A stretch of 64,000 bases of DNA from Pseudomonas frederiksbergensis (GTDB lineage: Bacteria > Pseudomonadota > Gammaproteobacteria > Pseudomonadales > Pseudomonadaceae): positions 1 through 64,000 of the forward strand of contig NZ_MOBM01000020.1 in assembly GCF_003732275.1 (NCBI RefSeq), written 5' to 3'. The position numbers and the translations under genes are program-made. Below the pieces are notes generated by a model, which saw only the letters and a list, made by a program, of their open reading frames with translations, searched no databases and was not told where the DNA came from. Shown piece after piece: positions 43,196 through 52,221 of the stretch (position 1 is the first letter of the stretch; every line of letters starts with the position of its first letter).

Positions 43196-43656
43196 ACACC
43201 GACCTGCGCATTCTGATCATCGACGACCAGCGGCCCAACCTCGATTTGATGGAGCAGTTGCTTATCCGCGAAGGGCTGACCAATGTTTTGAGCAGCACTC
43301 AGCCGCTGCGAACCCTGGACCTGTTCAACAGCTTCGAGCCTGACCTGGTGATTCTCGACCTGCACATGCCGGAGTTCGATGGCTTTGCCGTACTGGAACA
43401 ACTCAACCGGCGCATCCCGACCGGCGAATACCTGCCGATCCTCGTGCTCACCGCCGACGCCACCCGCGATACCCGCCTGCGCGCGCTGGCCCTGGGCGCC
43501 AAAGACTTCATCAGCAAGCCACTGGATGCCCTGGAAACCATGCTGCGCGTCTGGAACCTGCTTGAAACCCGCGCGCTATATAAAGCCTTGCGCACCCTGG
43601 TCCCGGCAGATCAGATCGAGTTGCTGCGCCAGTTAAAGCCGCACCCAGTTGGCTGA
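43192..43656 (+). CDS. Stand-alone receiver protein
   Basis: A 154-residue protein with one receiver domain: IIDDQRPNLDLMEQLL, phospho-acceptor in LVILDLHMPEFDGFAVL, ILVLTADATRDTRLRA and GAKDFISKPLDALE. It ends shortly after the domain with a helical tail, without an HD-GYP, GGDEF or DNA-binding output. It begins with GTG overlapping the hybrid kinase stop (GTGA). It may act as a phosphate sink or intermediate, or be a truncated RpfG-type regulator. Its 3' end overlaps the convergent PhaG-like gene by 24 bp. Confidence 0.8.
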   Translation: MNTDLRILIIDDQRPNLDLMEQLLIREGLTNVLSSTQPLRTLDLFNSFEPDLVILDLHMPEFDGFAVLEQLNRRIPTGEYLPILVLTADATRDTRLRALALGAKDFISKPLDALETMLRVWNLLETRALYKALRTLVPADQIELLRQLKPHPVG

Positions 43657-44550
43657 CTGAAGGGGCGGAATCACTGACGCTTTGCTACTGAATGTCAGGT
43701 CACGGGGCTGGCTCGGTATTTTGGCGACCGGTTGCAGAAAGCCCAGCAAGGCCTGCTGGGTATCATTCCAGGCCGTCGGGTGTTCCATATCGAGGAAGTG
43801 CCCGGCGTTCTTGATGGTCTGAAACTGAGCCTGACGGCTATGAGCGGCAAAAAGACGAGCATCTTCCACCGAGGTGTACTCATCCCGTTCGCCGTTGATA
43901 AACAGCAGCGGAACTTCGATGGCATCGGCACAGGAAACGTAGCAGTGAGTATCCTGAGTCAGCACCTCATTGACGTGAAAATGCATCTGCCGGTATTCGT
44001 GTTCGTCCAGGCTGCTGACATGGCGCTCATTGAAACGCTTGAACAGCGACGGAAGATGTTTGCCGATAGTGCTGTTGATCAAGCGCCCGACATTGCGACG
44101 ATCGCAGGCCTGAAGAAAATGCCGACCGCTTTCCAGATAATCGCGCATCGGTGTGTTGATCCGTGCGGCGAATGAACTGATCACTGCCTTTTCGATTCGT
44201 CGCGGATGCTGCGCCAGCGCCAGCAAGGTCGCTGCCCCGCCCCAGGAAAAGGACATCACATGCTGCGCGCGAAAGTGCTCGATCAACTCCAACAGGATTG
44301 CCGCCTCGTCTTCCTTGCGGATCGGTTGGTCGTGCTGGTTGTGTTGTTTCGATTGACCGGCGTAGGGCTGATCGTAGAGGACTACGTTGAAGCGTGGCCG
44401 CAGGTAGCGCACCGTTTGGGCAAAAGATGCGGTCGTTGCCAGCGAGCCATTGACCAGAATAATGGTCTTGTCGGCGGTGGCGTTGAGATAATGCTCGGTA
44501 TAAACCTTGTACTTCTTACCAATCTCGACGATCGCAGTTTTCAACGTCAT
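43633..44550 (-). CDS. phaG: PhaG/RhlA-type alpha/beta hydrolase
   Basis: A 305-residue hydrolase started at MTLKTAIVEIGKKYKVYTEH, preceded by GGAAGAG. KTIILVNGSLATTASFAQTV, VVLYDQPYAGQSKQHN and nucleophile S102 (SFSWGGAATLLAL) match PhaG, the (R)-3-hydroxyacyl-ACP:CoA transacylase/thioesterase of polyhydroxyalkanoate synthesis, more closely than RhlA. Later landmarks: SSFAARINTPMRDYLESGRH, FINGERDEYTSVEDARLF and GHFLDMEHP. The product links fatty acid synthesis to PHA or HAA precursors. An RhlA-like HAA synthase role is the alternative; the neighbours give no clue. Confidence 0.75.
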   Translation of the reverse strand: MTLKTAIVEIGKKYKVYTEHYLNATADKTIILVNGSLATTASFAQTVRYLRPRFNVVLYDQPYAGQSKQHNQHDQPIRKEDEAAILLELIEHFRAQHVMSFSWGGAATLLALAQHPRRIEKAVISSFAARINTPMRDYLESGRHFLQACDRRNVGRLINSTIGKHLPSLFKRFNERHVSSLDEHEYRQMHFHVNEVLTQDTHCYVSCADAIEVPLLFINGERDEYTSVEDARLFAAHSRQAQFQTIKNAGHFLDMEHPTAWNDTQQALLGFLQPVAKIPSQPRDLTFSSKASVIPPLQSANWVRL

Positions 44551-44571
44551 TTCATTCTCTTCCTTGAACAA

Positions 44572-44825
44572 ATTGGATCAACACCCAGCGTGAATGACTA
44601 TCCGGCTTCCTCCGGGCAAGCCTGACAGCAAGAACCAGCGACAACGGTACAAGGGCGCTGAGATGAACGCCATGACCAACAAGTCACAAACCGACCAGTG
44701 GTTCACAGTTAAGCAGGGATTTTCCCGTGTGCAAGTACGCACGCTTGAAAGTGGCGGCCCTGACGCCCTGCCGACATCCGTCTATGATTGTTCATTACCC
44801 CCTCAATCCACCGAGGAGTTGAAAG
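44572..44825. other. Intergenic, weak open frame only
   Basis: A frame starting at ATG 44663 (MNAMTNKSQTDQWFTVKQGF) runs into the GST gene in another phase. It may be a gene remnant; I do not call it. Confidence 0.3.
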
Positions 44826-45503
44826 ATGTCGCTGACGCTTTACTACCATCCGCTGGCGTCGTTCTGCCACAAAGTGCTCATCGCGCTCTACGAAAACGGC
44901 ACCGAATTCGAGAGAAGAATCATCGATCTCGGGGACGCTGCCGACAGCGCAGAACTTCAGGCATTGTGGCCAATCGGAAAGTTCCCGATTATCCGTGACC
45001 ATGCTCTCCAGCGGAATCTGCCGGAGTCCAGCATCATCATCGAGTACCTGGATCGACTGTATCCAGGCAAACACCGGCTGGTTCCAGACGATTGGGATAG
45101 CGCGCTCGAGGTCCGGTTATGGGATCGTTTCTTCGACCATTATGTACAAGTGCCGATGCAACAGATTGTCAGTGATCGCCTACACGCGACCAACGGTGAT
45201 TTGACCAGAGAGCGGTCCACGCTGGAAACGGCGTACGGCATGCTCGATCGCCGGATGGCGTCCAGAATCTGGGTGGCCAGCCCGGAGTTCAGCATGGCCG
45301 ATTGCGCCGCCGCCCCGGCACTGTTCTATGCCAGCACGCTCGTGCCGTTCCCCGACGACTACGGCCACTTGAATGCCTATTTCGACAGATTGGTACAGCG
45401 ACCGTCATTTCAGCGAGTGATCGATGAAGCCAGGCCCTGGTTTTCGTTGTACCCGTTTGCGGATGCCATCGAGCAACGGTTTCTGGCGCCGGATAACACA
45501 TGA
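44826..45503 (+). CDS. Glutathione S-transferase
   Basis: A 225-residue GST. N-terminal thioredoxin-like domain SLTLYYHPLASFCHKVLIAL, then GKFPIIRDHA and the glutathione-binding LPESSIIIEYLDRLYPG; C-terminal helical domain with the N-capping region FSMADCAAAPALFYAST. The serine in PLASFCHK is in the position of the catalytic residue of several bacterial classes. Soluble, probably dimeric; the substrate is not predictable. A good start (GGAGTTGAAAG upstream). Monocistronic between convergent genes. Confidence 0.85.
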   Translation: MSLTLYYHPLASFCHKVLIALYENGTEFERRIIDLGDAADSAELQALWPIGKFPIIRDHALQRNLPESSIIIEYLDRLYPGKHRLVPDDWDSALEVRLWDRFFDHYVQVPMQQIVSDRLHATNGDLTRERSTLETAYGMLDRRMASRIWVASPEFSMADCAAAPALFYASTLVPFPDDYGHLNAYFDRLVQRPSFQRVIDEARPWFSLYPFADAIEQRFLAPDNT

Positions 45504-45588
45504 GTGGCTCTGACTGCCTTCGCGCCTGATGCCAGTCGGGCGGGCTGAAGCGCGAAGGGACAGTTGCCGGTTTGTAAGGAATGCGCGA

Positions 45589-46863
45589 TCAAAAACGCGG
45601 CTTGACCGTCTTCCACTCCGGCTTGTAACGCTGCATCTGCTTCACGTCATCGCGCTGGCGAATGCCGCAGGTCAGGTATTGATCGTGCAGCTTGCCCAAT
45701 TGATCGTGATCCAGTTCAAGGCCCAATCCTGGCGCACGGGTGATTTTCACGCAGCCATCGACGATGGGTAGCTTGCCGCCCTTGATCACCTCCTCGTCCG
45801 GTTCCTGCCAGGGGTAATGGGTGTCGCAGGCGTAATCAAGGTTGGGCACCGAGGCGGCGACATGCGCCATGGCCATCAGGCTGATGCCCAAGTGCGAATT
45901 GGAATGCATGGACACGCCAAGGCCGAAGGTGTCGCACATTTTCGCCAGCGCCTGGGTGTCGCGCAGGCCGCCCCAGTAGTGGTGGTCGGCGAGCACGATC
46001 TGCACGCTGTTCAGGGCCACGCTGCGGCGGAACTCGTCAAAGTCAGTGACCACCATATTGGTCGCCAGCGGCAGGCCGGTGCGCTTGTGCAACTCGGCCA
46101 TGCCGTCGAGGCCCGGCGTCGGGTCTTCGTAATACTGCAAGTCATCGCCCAGCAGTTCTGCCATGCGAATCGAAGTTTCCAGCGACCAGTTGCCGTTCGG
46201 ATCGATGCGCAGCGGGTAGCCGGGAAAAGCTTTTTTCAGCGCCTTGATGCATGACACTTCGTGCTCCGGCGGCAGTGCCCCGGCCTTGAGCTTGATGCTC
46301 TTGAAACCGTAGGCCTCGATCATGCGCCGGGCCTGGGCGACGATCTGCTCTTCGTTCAGTGCTTCCCCCCAGCTGTCTGGTTTGTACGGCGAATCGATGT
46401 GTTGCGCGTACTTGAAGAACAGATAGGCGCTGAACGGCACCTCATCACGAATCGCCCCGCCCAGCAGGTCCACCAACGGCACGTTCAGGGAATGTGCCTG
46501 GAGATCGAGAAACGCCACTTCGAACGCCGAATACGCGTTGCTCACCGCTTTGCTGGCATGAGAGCCGGGCGCCAATTCCGCACCGGCGATGCTTGGGGTT
46601 TTGTTCGCCGCCACAGTGGCCTGCACGATGGCGCGTAACTGGTTGAGGTTGAACGGGTCGAGACCGATCAGCTGACTTTGCAATTGCTGTTGAATCGCCA
46701 GCGCCGGGGCATCGCCGTAGCTTTCGCCCAGGCCGATGTAGCCATTGTCGCTCTCGATCTCGATGATCGAGCGCAGCGCGAAGGGTTCGTGAATACCGCT
46801 GGCATTGAGCAGCGGTGGATCACGGAAGGCGATGGGGGTGACGGTGACGCGTTTGATTTTCAA
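45589..46863 (-). CDS. gudD: Glucarate dehydratase
   Basis: A 424-residue enolase-superfamily enzyme. N-terminal capping domain ITPIAF-like strand and NGYIGLGESYGDAPALAIQQ; barrel with SIKLKAGALPPEHE (catalytic lysine), RIDPNGNWSLE and ADHHYWGGLRDT; the His general base lies in SMHSNSHLGISLMAMAHV. Removes water from D-glucarate or L-idarate to 5-keto-4-deoxyglucarate. It overlaps the end of an MFS carrier gene by four bases (ATGA), so transport and first catabolic step are coexpressed. The divergent LysR is the likely regulator. Confidence 0.9.
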   Translation of the reverse strand: MKIKRVTVTPIAFRDPPLLNASGIHEPFALRSIIEIESDNGYIGLGESYGDAPALAIQQQLQSQLIGLDPFNLNQLRAIVQATVAANKTPSIAGAELAPGSHASKAVSNAYSAFEVAFLDLQAHSLNVPLVDLLGGAIRDEVPFSAYLFFKYAQHIDSPYKPDSWGEALNEEQIVAQARRMIEAYGFKSIKLKAGALPPEHEVSCIKALKKAFPGYPLRIDPNGNWSLETSIRMAELLGDDLQYYEDPTPGLDGMAELHKRTGLPLATNMVVTDFDEFRRSVALNSVQIVLADHHYWGGLRDTQALAKMCDTFGLGVSMHSNSHLGISLMAMAHVAASVPNLDYACDTHYPWQEPDEEVIKGGKLPIVDGCVKITRAPGLGLELDHDQLGKLHDQYLTCGIRQRDDVKQMQRYKPEWKTVKPRF

Positions 46864-48275
46864 GAGGCAGCTCCCTTTGGCTCGGTATTCAAGGCTTGAT
46901 GGCTGACAGGTTTTTTCGGCGCTGCAGCGTCGACCGGTTTAGCGGTGAGCGAGCGGCGCGTGTCGCCACGCGGTGCCGTGCGGGCAAAAAAGATCACCAC
47001 GGCCGCTACCAGCGAAGTGGCCGCCAGGCCGTACAAACCGCCTTCGATAGAACCGGTGGTCTGCTCCAGGAACCCGAACGCGGTCGGCGCCACGAAGCCG
47101 CCGAGATTGCCGATGGAGTTGATCAAGGCGATCACTGCCGCGGCGATACGCGCATCCAGATAGCCTTGGGGAATCGGCCAGAACAATGCGGAAGCCGCCT
47201 TGAAACCAATGGCCGCAAAACAGATGGCGACGAAGGCGAAGATCGGCCCGCCGGTGGTCGACATGAACATGCCGAACGCGGCAATCACCAGCGTCACGGC
47301 CACCCAGGCCTGCTGGTATTTCCATTTGCTGGCCATGGCGGCGAAGCCATACATCGCCAGGATGGAAATGATCCACGGGATCGAGTTGAACAGGCCGACC
47401 TGGAAGTCGCCCAGGTTACCCATTTTCTTGATCATGCTGGGCAGCCAGAACGTGGCGCCATAAATCGTCAGGGCGATGGAAAAGTAGATAAAGCAGAACA
47501 GCGCAATCTGCCGATCGGCCAGCAATTTGAACATCGACGGTTTGACTGTCTGCACGGCTTCGCGAGCCTGCTGTTCCAGGGCGATGGCGCTTACCAGTAC
47601 GTCCTTTTCTTCGACGCTCAGCCATTTCGCCTCGCGTGGATGGGATTGCAGCCAGAACCAGACAAATCCACAGAGCACGATTGAGGCAAAGCCTTCAATC
47701 AGGAACATCCATTGCCAGCCGTGCAAGCTGAGACCGTTGACCTGCAGCAGCGCGCCGGACACCGGACCGGAAATCACGGAGGCAATGGCCGAACCACTGA
47801 GGAAAATCGCCATGGCCTTGCCTCGCTCGGTCGACGGTAGCCATTGGGTGAAGTAATAAATGATGCCGGGGAAAAAACCCGCTTCGGCGGCGCCGAGAAT
47901 GAAGCGCAGCACATAGAAACTGGTTTCGCCACGCACGAAGGCCATGGCCATCGCCGCCGCGCCCCAGGTGAACATGATGCGCGTCAGCCAGGCACGGGCA
48001 CCGTAGCGTTGCAGCAACATATTGGACGGTACTTCGAAGATGGCGTAGCCGATGAAAAACAGCCCGGCGCCCAAACCATAGGCCGCGGCGCCGATGCCCA
48101 GGTCGGTTTCCAGGTGGCTGCGCACGAAGCCGATATTGACCCGGTCGATGTAGTTGACGATGAACATCACCACGAACAGCGGCAGCACATGGCGCTTGAC
48201 CTTCGCCGCAGCTCGGGCGAGGACGCTAGGGTCCGGCGGACTCTGATGGTTATTCAAGGGGCGACTCCCGTTCAT
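46860..48275 (-). CDS. gudP: MFS anion:cation symporter, probable glucarate transporter
   Basis: A 471-residue major facilitator protein with 12 membrane segments, started at MNGSRPLNNHQSPPDPSVLA; the 57-codon upstream extension is noncoding and overlaps the LysR promoter. The first segment NYIDRVNIGFVRSHLETDLG and the loop FGARAWL-type (RYGARAWLTRIMFTWG) fit the ACS (hexuronate/glucarate/galactarate) group. It is cotranscribed with gudD. Glucarate/galactarate uptake is inferred from that pairing. The C-terminal tail is long and charged. Confidence 0.85.
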   Translation of the reverse strand: MNGSRPLNNHQSPPDPSVLARAAAKVKRHVLPLFVVMFIVNYIDRVNIGFVRSHLETDLGIGAAAYGLGAGLFFIGYAIFEVPSNMLLQRYGARAWLTRIMFTWGAAAMAMAFVRGETSFYVLRFILGAAEAGFFPGIIYYFTQWLPSTERGKAMAIFLSGSAIASVISGPVSGALLQVNGLSLHGWQWMFLIEGFASIVLCGFVWFWLQSHPREAKWLSVEEKDVLVSAIALEQQAREAVQTVKPSMFKLLADRQIALFCFIYFSIALTIYGATFWLPSMIKKMGNLGDFQVGLFNSIPWIISILAMYGFAAMASKWKYQQAWVAVTLVIAAFGMFMSTTGGPIFAFVAICFAAIGFKAASALFWPIPQGYLDARIAAAVIALINSIGNLGGFVAPTAFGFLEQTTGSIEGGLYGLAATSLVAAVVIFFARTAPRGDTRRSLTAKPVDAAAPKKPVSHQALNTEPKGAAS

Positions 48276-48311
48276 TGTTTTTTTAGGGGAGAAACGATCA
48301 TGGACGCGCCT

Positions 48312-48364
48312 ATTGATCCCGTCTAATCTAACTTGGCACTCGATTGATACCCGGATTAGATCAA
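48312..48364. promoter_or_regulatory. LysR-type binding sites in the gud intergenic region
   Basis: TTGAT-N11-ATCAA (48344-48364) has the T-N11-A form of LTTR boxes with dyad symmetry and overlaps the LysR ATG. A second, weaker TTGATCCCGTCTAATCTAA lies at 48313-48331, 31 bp away. Confidence 0.5.
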
Positions 48365-49266
48365 TGTTCGAACTGACGCAACTGCGCTGCTTCACCACCG
48401 TGGCCACCGAACTCAACTTCCGCCGGGCCGCCGAACGGTTGAACATGACCCAACCGCCTCTTAGTCGCCAGATTCAATTGTTGGAGCATCACCTGAGCGT
48501 CGAGTTGTTCACCCGCAGCACGCGCAGCGTCGCTTTGACCGCCGCCGGCCGTGCCTTTTTCATCGAAGCGCAGAACCTGCTGGAGCGCGCTCAGCAAGCC
48601 GCCGTGACAGCCCGGCGCTTCGCCGAAGGGGACATCGGTACGGTCAACATCAGCTTCGTCGGCAGCGCCGTTTACGAGTTCCTGCCCAAGGTCATCGCTG
48701 AAGCACGGCTCAAACAGCCTCAGGTCAAAATCGATCTGTCGGAGATGAACACCTACCAGCAACACGAAGCCCTTCGCGCCCGCCGTATCGATCTGGGCAT
48801 TGTTCGCGCGCCGTTGCTGGAGCCGGGCTACGCCACCGAATGCCTAGTGCGTGAACCCTTCGTATTGGCCGTCCCCCACAATCATCGGCTGGCCAGCGCC
48901 GAAACCGTGTCCGTCAAAGACCTGGACGCACAACCCTTCCTTATGTACTCCCATGCGGCGTACCCGCCGTTCAACGAACTGCTGACCGGTATGCTCCGCT
49001 CGGCCCGCGTCGCCCCGGAATATGTGCAGTGGCTCGGCTCGTCCCTGACCATCCTGGCCCTGGTCAACGCCGGAATGGGCCTGGCCCTGGTGCCGCGCTG
49101 CGCCACCAGCGTCGTGTTCAAGAACGTGGTGTTTCGCGATATCGATCTGGGGGAAGGCGTGCAAAGCGAGCTGCATTTGATCTGGTGCGAGAACAACGAC
49201 AACCCGGCGTTTGCGATGTTGCTGGAGGGGATTCGAAAGGCTGTCAGAGAGGGATGGGGGTTGTGA
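48364..49266 (+). CDS. LysR-family regulator of the glucarate genes
   Basis: A 300-residue LTTR starting MFELTQLRCFTTVATELNFR; the open frame upstream is inside the operator. Helix-turn-helix: FRRAAERLNMTQPPLSRQIQ, LLEHHLSVELFTRSTRSVAL; effector-binding domain from residue 90 on (VNISFVGSAVYEFLPKVIAE, RIDLGIVRAPLLEPGYATEC). It is divergent from the MFS/gudD operon with an 88-bp gap containing LTTR boxes, so it probably activates it with glucarate or galactarate as inducer and represses itself. Confidence 0.85.
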   Translation: MFELTQLRCFTTVATELNFRRAAERLNMTQPPLSRQIQLLEHHLSVELFTRSTRSVALTAAGRAFFIEAQNLLERAQQAAVTARRFAEGDIGTVNISFVGSAVYEFLPKVIAEARLKQPQVKIDLSEMNTYQQHEALRARRIDLGIVRAPLLEPGYATECLVREPFVLAVPHNHRLASAETVSVKDLDAQPFLMYSHAAYPPFNELLTGMLRSARVAPEYVQWLGSSLTILALVNAGMGLALVPRCATSVVFKNVVFRDIDLGEGVQSELHLIWCENNDNPAFAMLLEGIRKAVREGWGL

Positions 49267-49282
49267 GTTGCCTGCGCAACCC

Positions 49283-49384
49283 GCAGGAGCTGCCGCAGGC
49301 TGCGATCTTTTGATCTTTCCAACAAGCGACTCGTTGCCTGCACAAACGCCAAGTCAAAAGATCGCAGCCTGCGGCAGCTCCTAC
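49283..49384. repeat. REP pair (AGGAGCTGCCGCAGGCTGCG type)
   Basis: GCAGGAGCTGCCGCAGGCTG then CGATCTTTTG at 49283-49312, and its exact inverted copy at 49355-49384; same family as 28420-28494. It separates the convergent LysR and secreted-protein genes. Confidence 0.9.
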
Positions 49385-49403
49385 AAATTAGCCGTCCTCC
49401 AGG

Positions 49404-49733
49404 CTACCGTTGCGCCAGTTCATGGTTGATGCATTGCTCGTAATACGTTTGCTTGATTCCAGCAGGCTTGAGGCGCGAGGGACTGTTATAGGTTTGTTCG
49501 GTAATCCCCATGGCCGTCATGCGCATCCACGGCCGGGGGAATTTTCGCGATTGCAGTTTCTTGCGTGCCCCGTAAAGCGTGAATCCGGAAAGCTTCGACG
49601 CTTGCGCGTCTGCGGCTATGTCCGAGCCCCAGCTGCAGACGAAACGACTGTTCTTGCTCAGGTCCTTTGCCTGAGCCTCAAGCGAGAGAGTCACCAGGAC
49701 AAACATTGCAGCCATCCATACCAAAGTCCGCAT
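49404..49733 (-). CDS. Hypothetical secreted protein
   Basis: A 109-residue protein with a signal peptide (MRTLVWMAAMFVLVTLSLEA, cleavage near AQAKD). The mature part has two cysteines (FVCSWGSDIAADAQASKLSG and EQCINHEL) that could form a disulphide, and a basic middle (YGARKKLQSRKFPRPWMRM). Periplasmic small proteins of this pattern are common in Pseudomonas; no function is known. No neighbouring operon partner. The 49734-49973 gap up to homospermidine synthase holds nothing I recognise. Confidence 0.65.
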   Translation of the reverse strand: MRTLVWMAAMFVLVTLSLEAQAKDLSKNSRFVCSWGSDIAADAQASKLSGFTLYGARKKLQSRKFPRPWMRMTAMGITEQTYNSPSRLKPAGIKQTYYEQCINHELAQR

Positions 49734-49973
49734 ATCGCCAATGCCTAACCTTCTGAAAAGAAAGCAAGTCTGACAACGAAATGGACATCCGGGGGCCAGC
49801 AGTTCGCCTCATTCTCGTGAGTTTTTTTGGTCTCTGTGGGCGCAGTAGACGCTCCTTGACGGTGGCCGAAATTTTTTGAGTTTTAAGTGAGCGTTGCAGT
49901 CTCTAGTTGAGAACGTCGTGATTATCGACAGGTCATTCACGGCGAATGCGCTGTCAGGCAGTGGAGGCAATCG

Positions 49974-51398
49974 ATGTCCGACCTTGAGCATGTCACTCAG
50001 CCCTTTAATGCCAGGCTGGTGATGATCGGCTTTGGCTGTATCGGAAAAGGCGTACTCCCGCTGCTACTGCGTCATCTTGAGCTTGAGCCGCAGCGACTGC
50101 TGATCCTCAGCCCCGATGAAGATGCACGCTTGCTCGCGCAGGAATTCGGCGTCGCACACCGAACCGAGAAACTGGATCAGAACAATTACGAGGCGGTGCT
50201 GGCCCCTCTTTTGAGCGCTGGCGACTTTCTGCTCAACCTCTCGGTGGGGGTATCCAGCCTGTCCCTGATTCAGTTCGCCCAGCGTAAAGACGTGCTGTAT
50301 CTGGACACCTGCATCGAGCCGTGGGAAGGCGGTTATACCGATCCCGACAAATCCCTGTCCGAACGATCCAACTATGCATTGAGAGAAGCGGCACTCCGGC
50401 TTCGGGATGAAAGCGCGCAAGGCCTGCCCACCGCCCTCTTGACCCACGGGGCCAATCCGGGGCTGGTATCCCATCTGGTCAAGCAGGCACTGTTCAACCT
50501 CGCCCGGGATTTGGGTGACACAACCCCCCTGCCCGTCACTCGCGAAGAATGGGCGCAACTGGCCCGCCGGCTGAATATCCGCTGCATTCACATTGCCGAG
50601 CGCGATTCGCAGTATGCATCGCAACACAAAACCGCCAACGAGTTCGTCAATACCTGGTCAGTGGACGGGTTCATCAGTGAAGGCAGCCAACCGGCAGAGC
50701 TGGGTTGGGGCAGCCACGAGAAAGCGCTTCCCGAGGATGGGTATTACCACGCCTTTGGGTGTCAGGCCGGGATCTACCTGCAACGTCCCGGTGCCTCCAC
50801 GCCGGTTCGTACCTGGACACCCTCGACGGGGCCAACCCACGGGCTGCTCGTGACCCACAACGAAGCCCTGTCGATTGCCGACTACCTGACTCTTGGCCAG
50901 GGAAGGCAGCCAATCTACCGGCCGACCGTCCACTACGCCTATCGCCCCTGTGACGATGCATTGCTCTCGGTGCATGAACTCGCCGAGCGCAACTGGAAAC
51001 CCCAGACCAGCCAACGTCTGCTCAATGACGACATCCTCGATGGCGATGAGGAACTCGGCGTGCTGCTGATGGGGCATGCCAGAAACAGCTATTGGTATGG
51101 CTCGCGCTTATCGATCCACCAAGCCCGGGCCCTGTGCCCCCATAACAGCGCCACCAGCCTGCAAGTGACGGCGGCAGTGCTGGCCGGCGTGATCTGGGCG
51201 ATTCGCAATCCTCAACGCGGCATCATCGAACCGGATGAATTGCCCTTCAGGGAGATTCTGCAGATCTGCATGCCCTACCTGGGAAAGGTAGAAGGCATTT
51301 ATACCGACTGGACGCCGCTTTCCGGACGTCACTCACTGATGCCCGAGCAGACCGATGAATCCGATCCATGGCAATTCGTGAACGTCAGGATTACTTGA
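49974..51398 (+). CDS. hss: Homospermidine synthase
   Basis: A 474-residue NAD-binding protein of the saccharopine-dehydrogenase-like fold. Rossmann motif MIGFGCIGKGVLPLLLRHLE at 17-36; YLDTCIEPWEGGYTDPDKSL and LLTHGANPGLVSHLVKQAL are conserved in bacterial homospermidine synthase, as are SQHKTANEFVNTWSVDGF and the C-terminal MGHARNSYWYGSRLSIHQAR. Makes sym-homospermidine from two putrescines with NAD as redox cofactor. A stem-loop follows the stop. Monocistronic. Confidence 0.9.
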   Translation: MSDLEHVTQPFNARLVMIGFGCIGKGVLPLLLRHLELEPQRLLILSPDEDARLLAQEFGVAHRTEKLDQNNYEAVLAPLLSAGDFLLNLSVGVSSLSLIQFAQRKDVLYLDTCIEPWEGGYTDPDKSLSERSNYALREAALRLRDESAQGLPTALLTHGANPGLVSHLVKQALFNLARDLGDTTPLPVTREEWAQLARRLNIRCIHIAERDSQYASQHKTANEFVNTWSVDGFISEGSQPAELGWGSHEKALPEDGYYHAFGCQAGIYLQRPGASTPVRTWTPSTGPTHGLLVTHNEALSIADYLTLGQGRQPIYRPTVHYAYRPCDDALLSVHELAERNWKPQTSQRLLNDDILDGDEELGVLLMGHARNSYWYGSRLSIHQARALCPHNSATSLQVTAAVLAGVIWAIRNPQRGIIEPDELPFREILQICMPYLGKVEGIYTDWTPLSGRHSLMPEQTDESDPWQFVNVRIT

Positions 51399-51400
51399 AG

Positions 51401-51428
51401 GCCTGACGTGGTTTATTCCACGCCAGGC
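51401..51428. terminator. Hairpin between convergent genes
   Basis: GCCTGACGTGG-TTTATT-CCACGCCAGGC, one mismatch in an 11-bp stem, lies three bases after the homospermidine synthase stop and before the convergent phosphoribosyltransferase gene. There is no U tract on either strand, so it is a weak terminator candidate. Confidence 0.4.
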
Positions 51429-51434
51429 AACGGC

Positions 51435-52139
51435 TCAAATACCGGAACCGTTCTGAAATGAGTCGCCCGAACCGGTCTCTCTCTGCCACGCCCGGTGCAG
51501 AAGATCGATGACTTCTTCATCCGATGTCTGCGAAAAGTCCGTGTACCAATGCCCGATCGAGATCAGCCAATCAGGGATCAGCGGGCAGATCAGCTCGTCC
51601 ACTTCGTCGCGCAGCGCCTCTGCCGTCTCAAGGGGGGCCACCGGCACGGCAACGACGATGCGGGACGGCGCTTGCAGGCGCACGGACTGTATCGCGGCCA
51701 TCATCGTGGCGCCTGTCGCCAGGCCATCATCAATCAGGATCACCACCTGATCCTTGAGCGCCACAGGTGCGCGGGATGCCCGGTATACCCGCTCGCGACG
51801 CAACAATTCCTGCGTTTCCTTTGCAACCACGCCATCGAGCGTGCGTTGATCAATACCGTTAGCCCGCAGCGCATCTTCATTGACGATTTGTATGCCGCCG
51901 CTGGCAATCGCGCCCATGGCGAACTCCTGGTGGGTCGGTACTCCCAGCTTGCGCACCAGCATCAGGTCCAGGCGAACCTCCAGGGCCGTGGCCACTTCAT
52001 AGGCGACCGGAACGCCGCCACGGGGCAAGGCAAGGACGATGACGTCGGCTCTTTTAGCGTATTTAAGCAACGGTTCCACCAGGCCTCGGCCGGCATCGAC
52101 CCGGTCATGCAAGATGGTTTGCAATGAAGGACTAGTCAT
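51435..52139 (-). CDS. Phosphoribosyltransferase-fold protein
   Basis: A 234-residue protein started at MTSPSLQTILHDRVDAGRGL; the upstream open extension has no similarity to the fold. PRTase features: VIVLALPRGGVPVAYEVATA, the DLMLVRKLGVP loop and the PRPP motif VVILIDDGLATGATMMAAIQ. Stand-alone proteins of this type (often near stress proteins) are of unknown substrate. It is 82 bp downstream of a universal stress protein on the same strand, a recurring pairing that suggests a stationary-phase or anaerobic-stress role. Confidence 0.8.
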   Translation of the reverse strand: MTSPSLQTILHDRVDAGRGLVEPLLKYAKRADVIVLALPRGGVPVAYEVATALEVRLDLMLVRKLGVPTHQEFAMGAIASGGIQIVNEDALRANGIDQRTLDGVVAKETQELLRRERVYRASRAPVALKDQVVILIDDGLATGATMMAAIQSVRLQAPSRIVVAVPVAPLETAEALRDEVDELICPLIPDWLISIGHWYTDFSQTSDEEVIDLLHRAWQRETGSGDSFQNGSGI

Positions 52140-52221
52140 TTGAAAACCTCCCAGGGGCGGGAGCCCCAAAAAACGGGCGTTCGTTTGACGGCGGCCATCA
52201 TTCCAATAGGGGCGTGCGCCC

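Noticed and set aside
44663..44998. Frame beginning MNAMTNKSQTDQWFTVKQGF before the GST gene
   Set aside because: It overlaps the GST gene in another phase for most of its length and lacks family features; at most a gene remnant.
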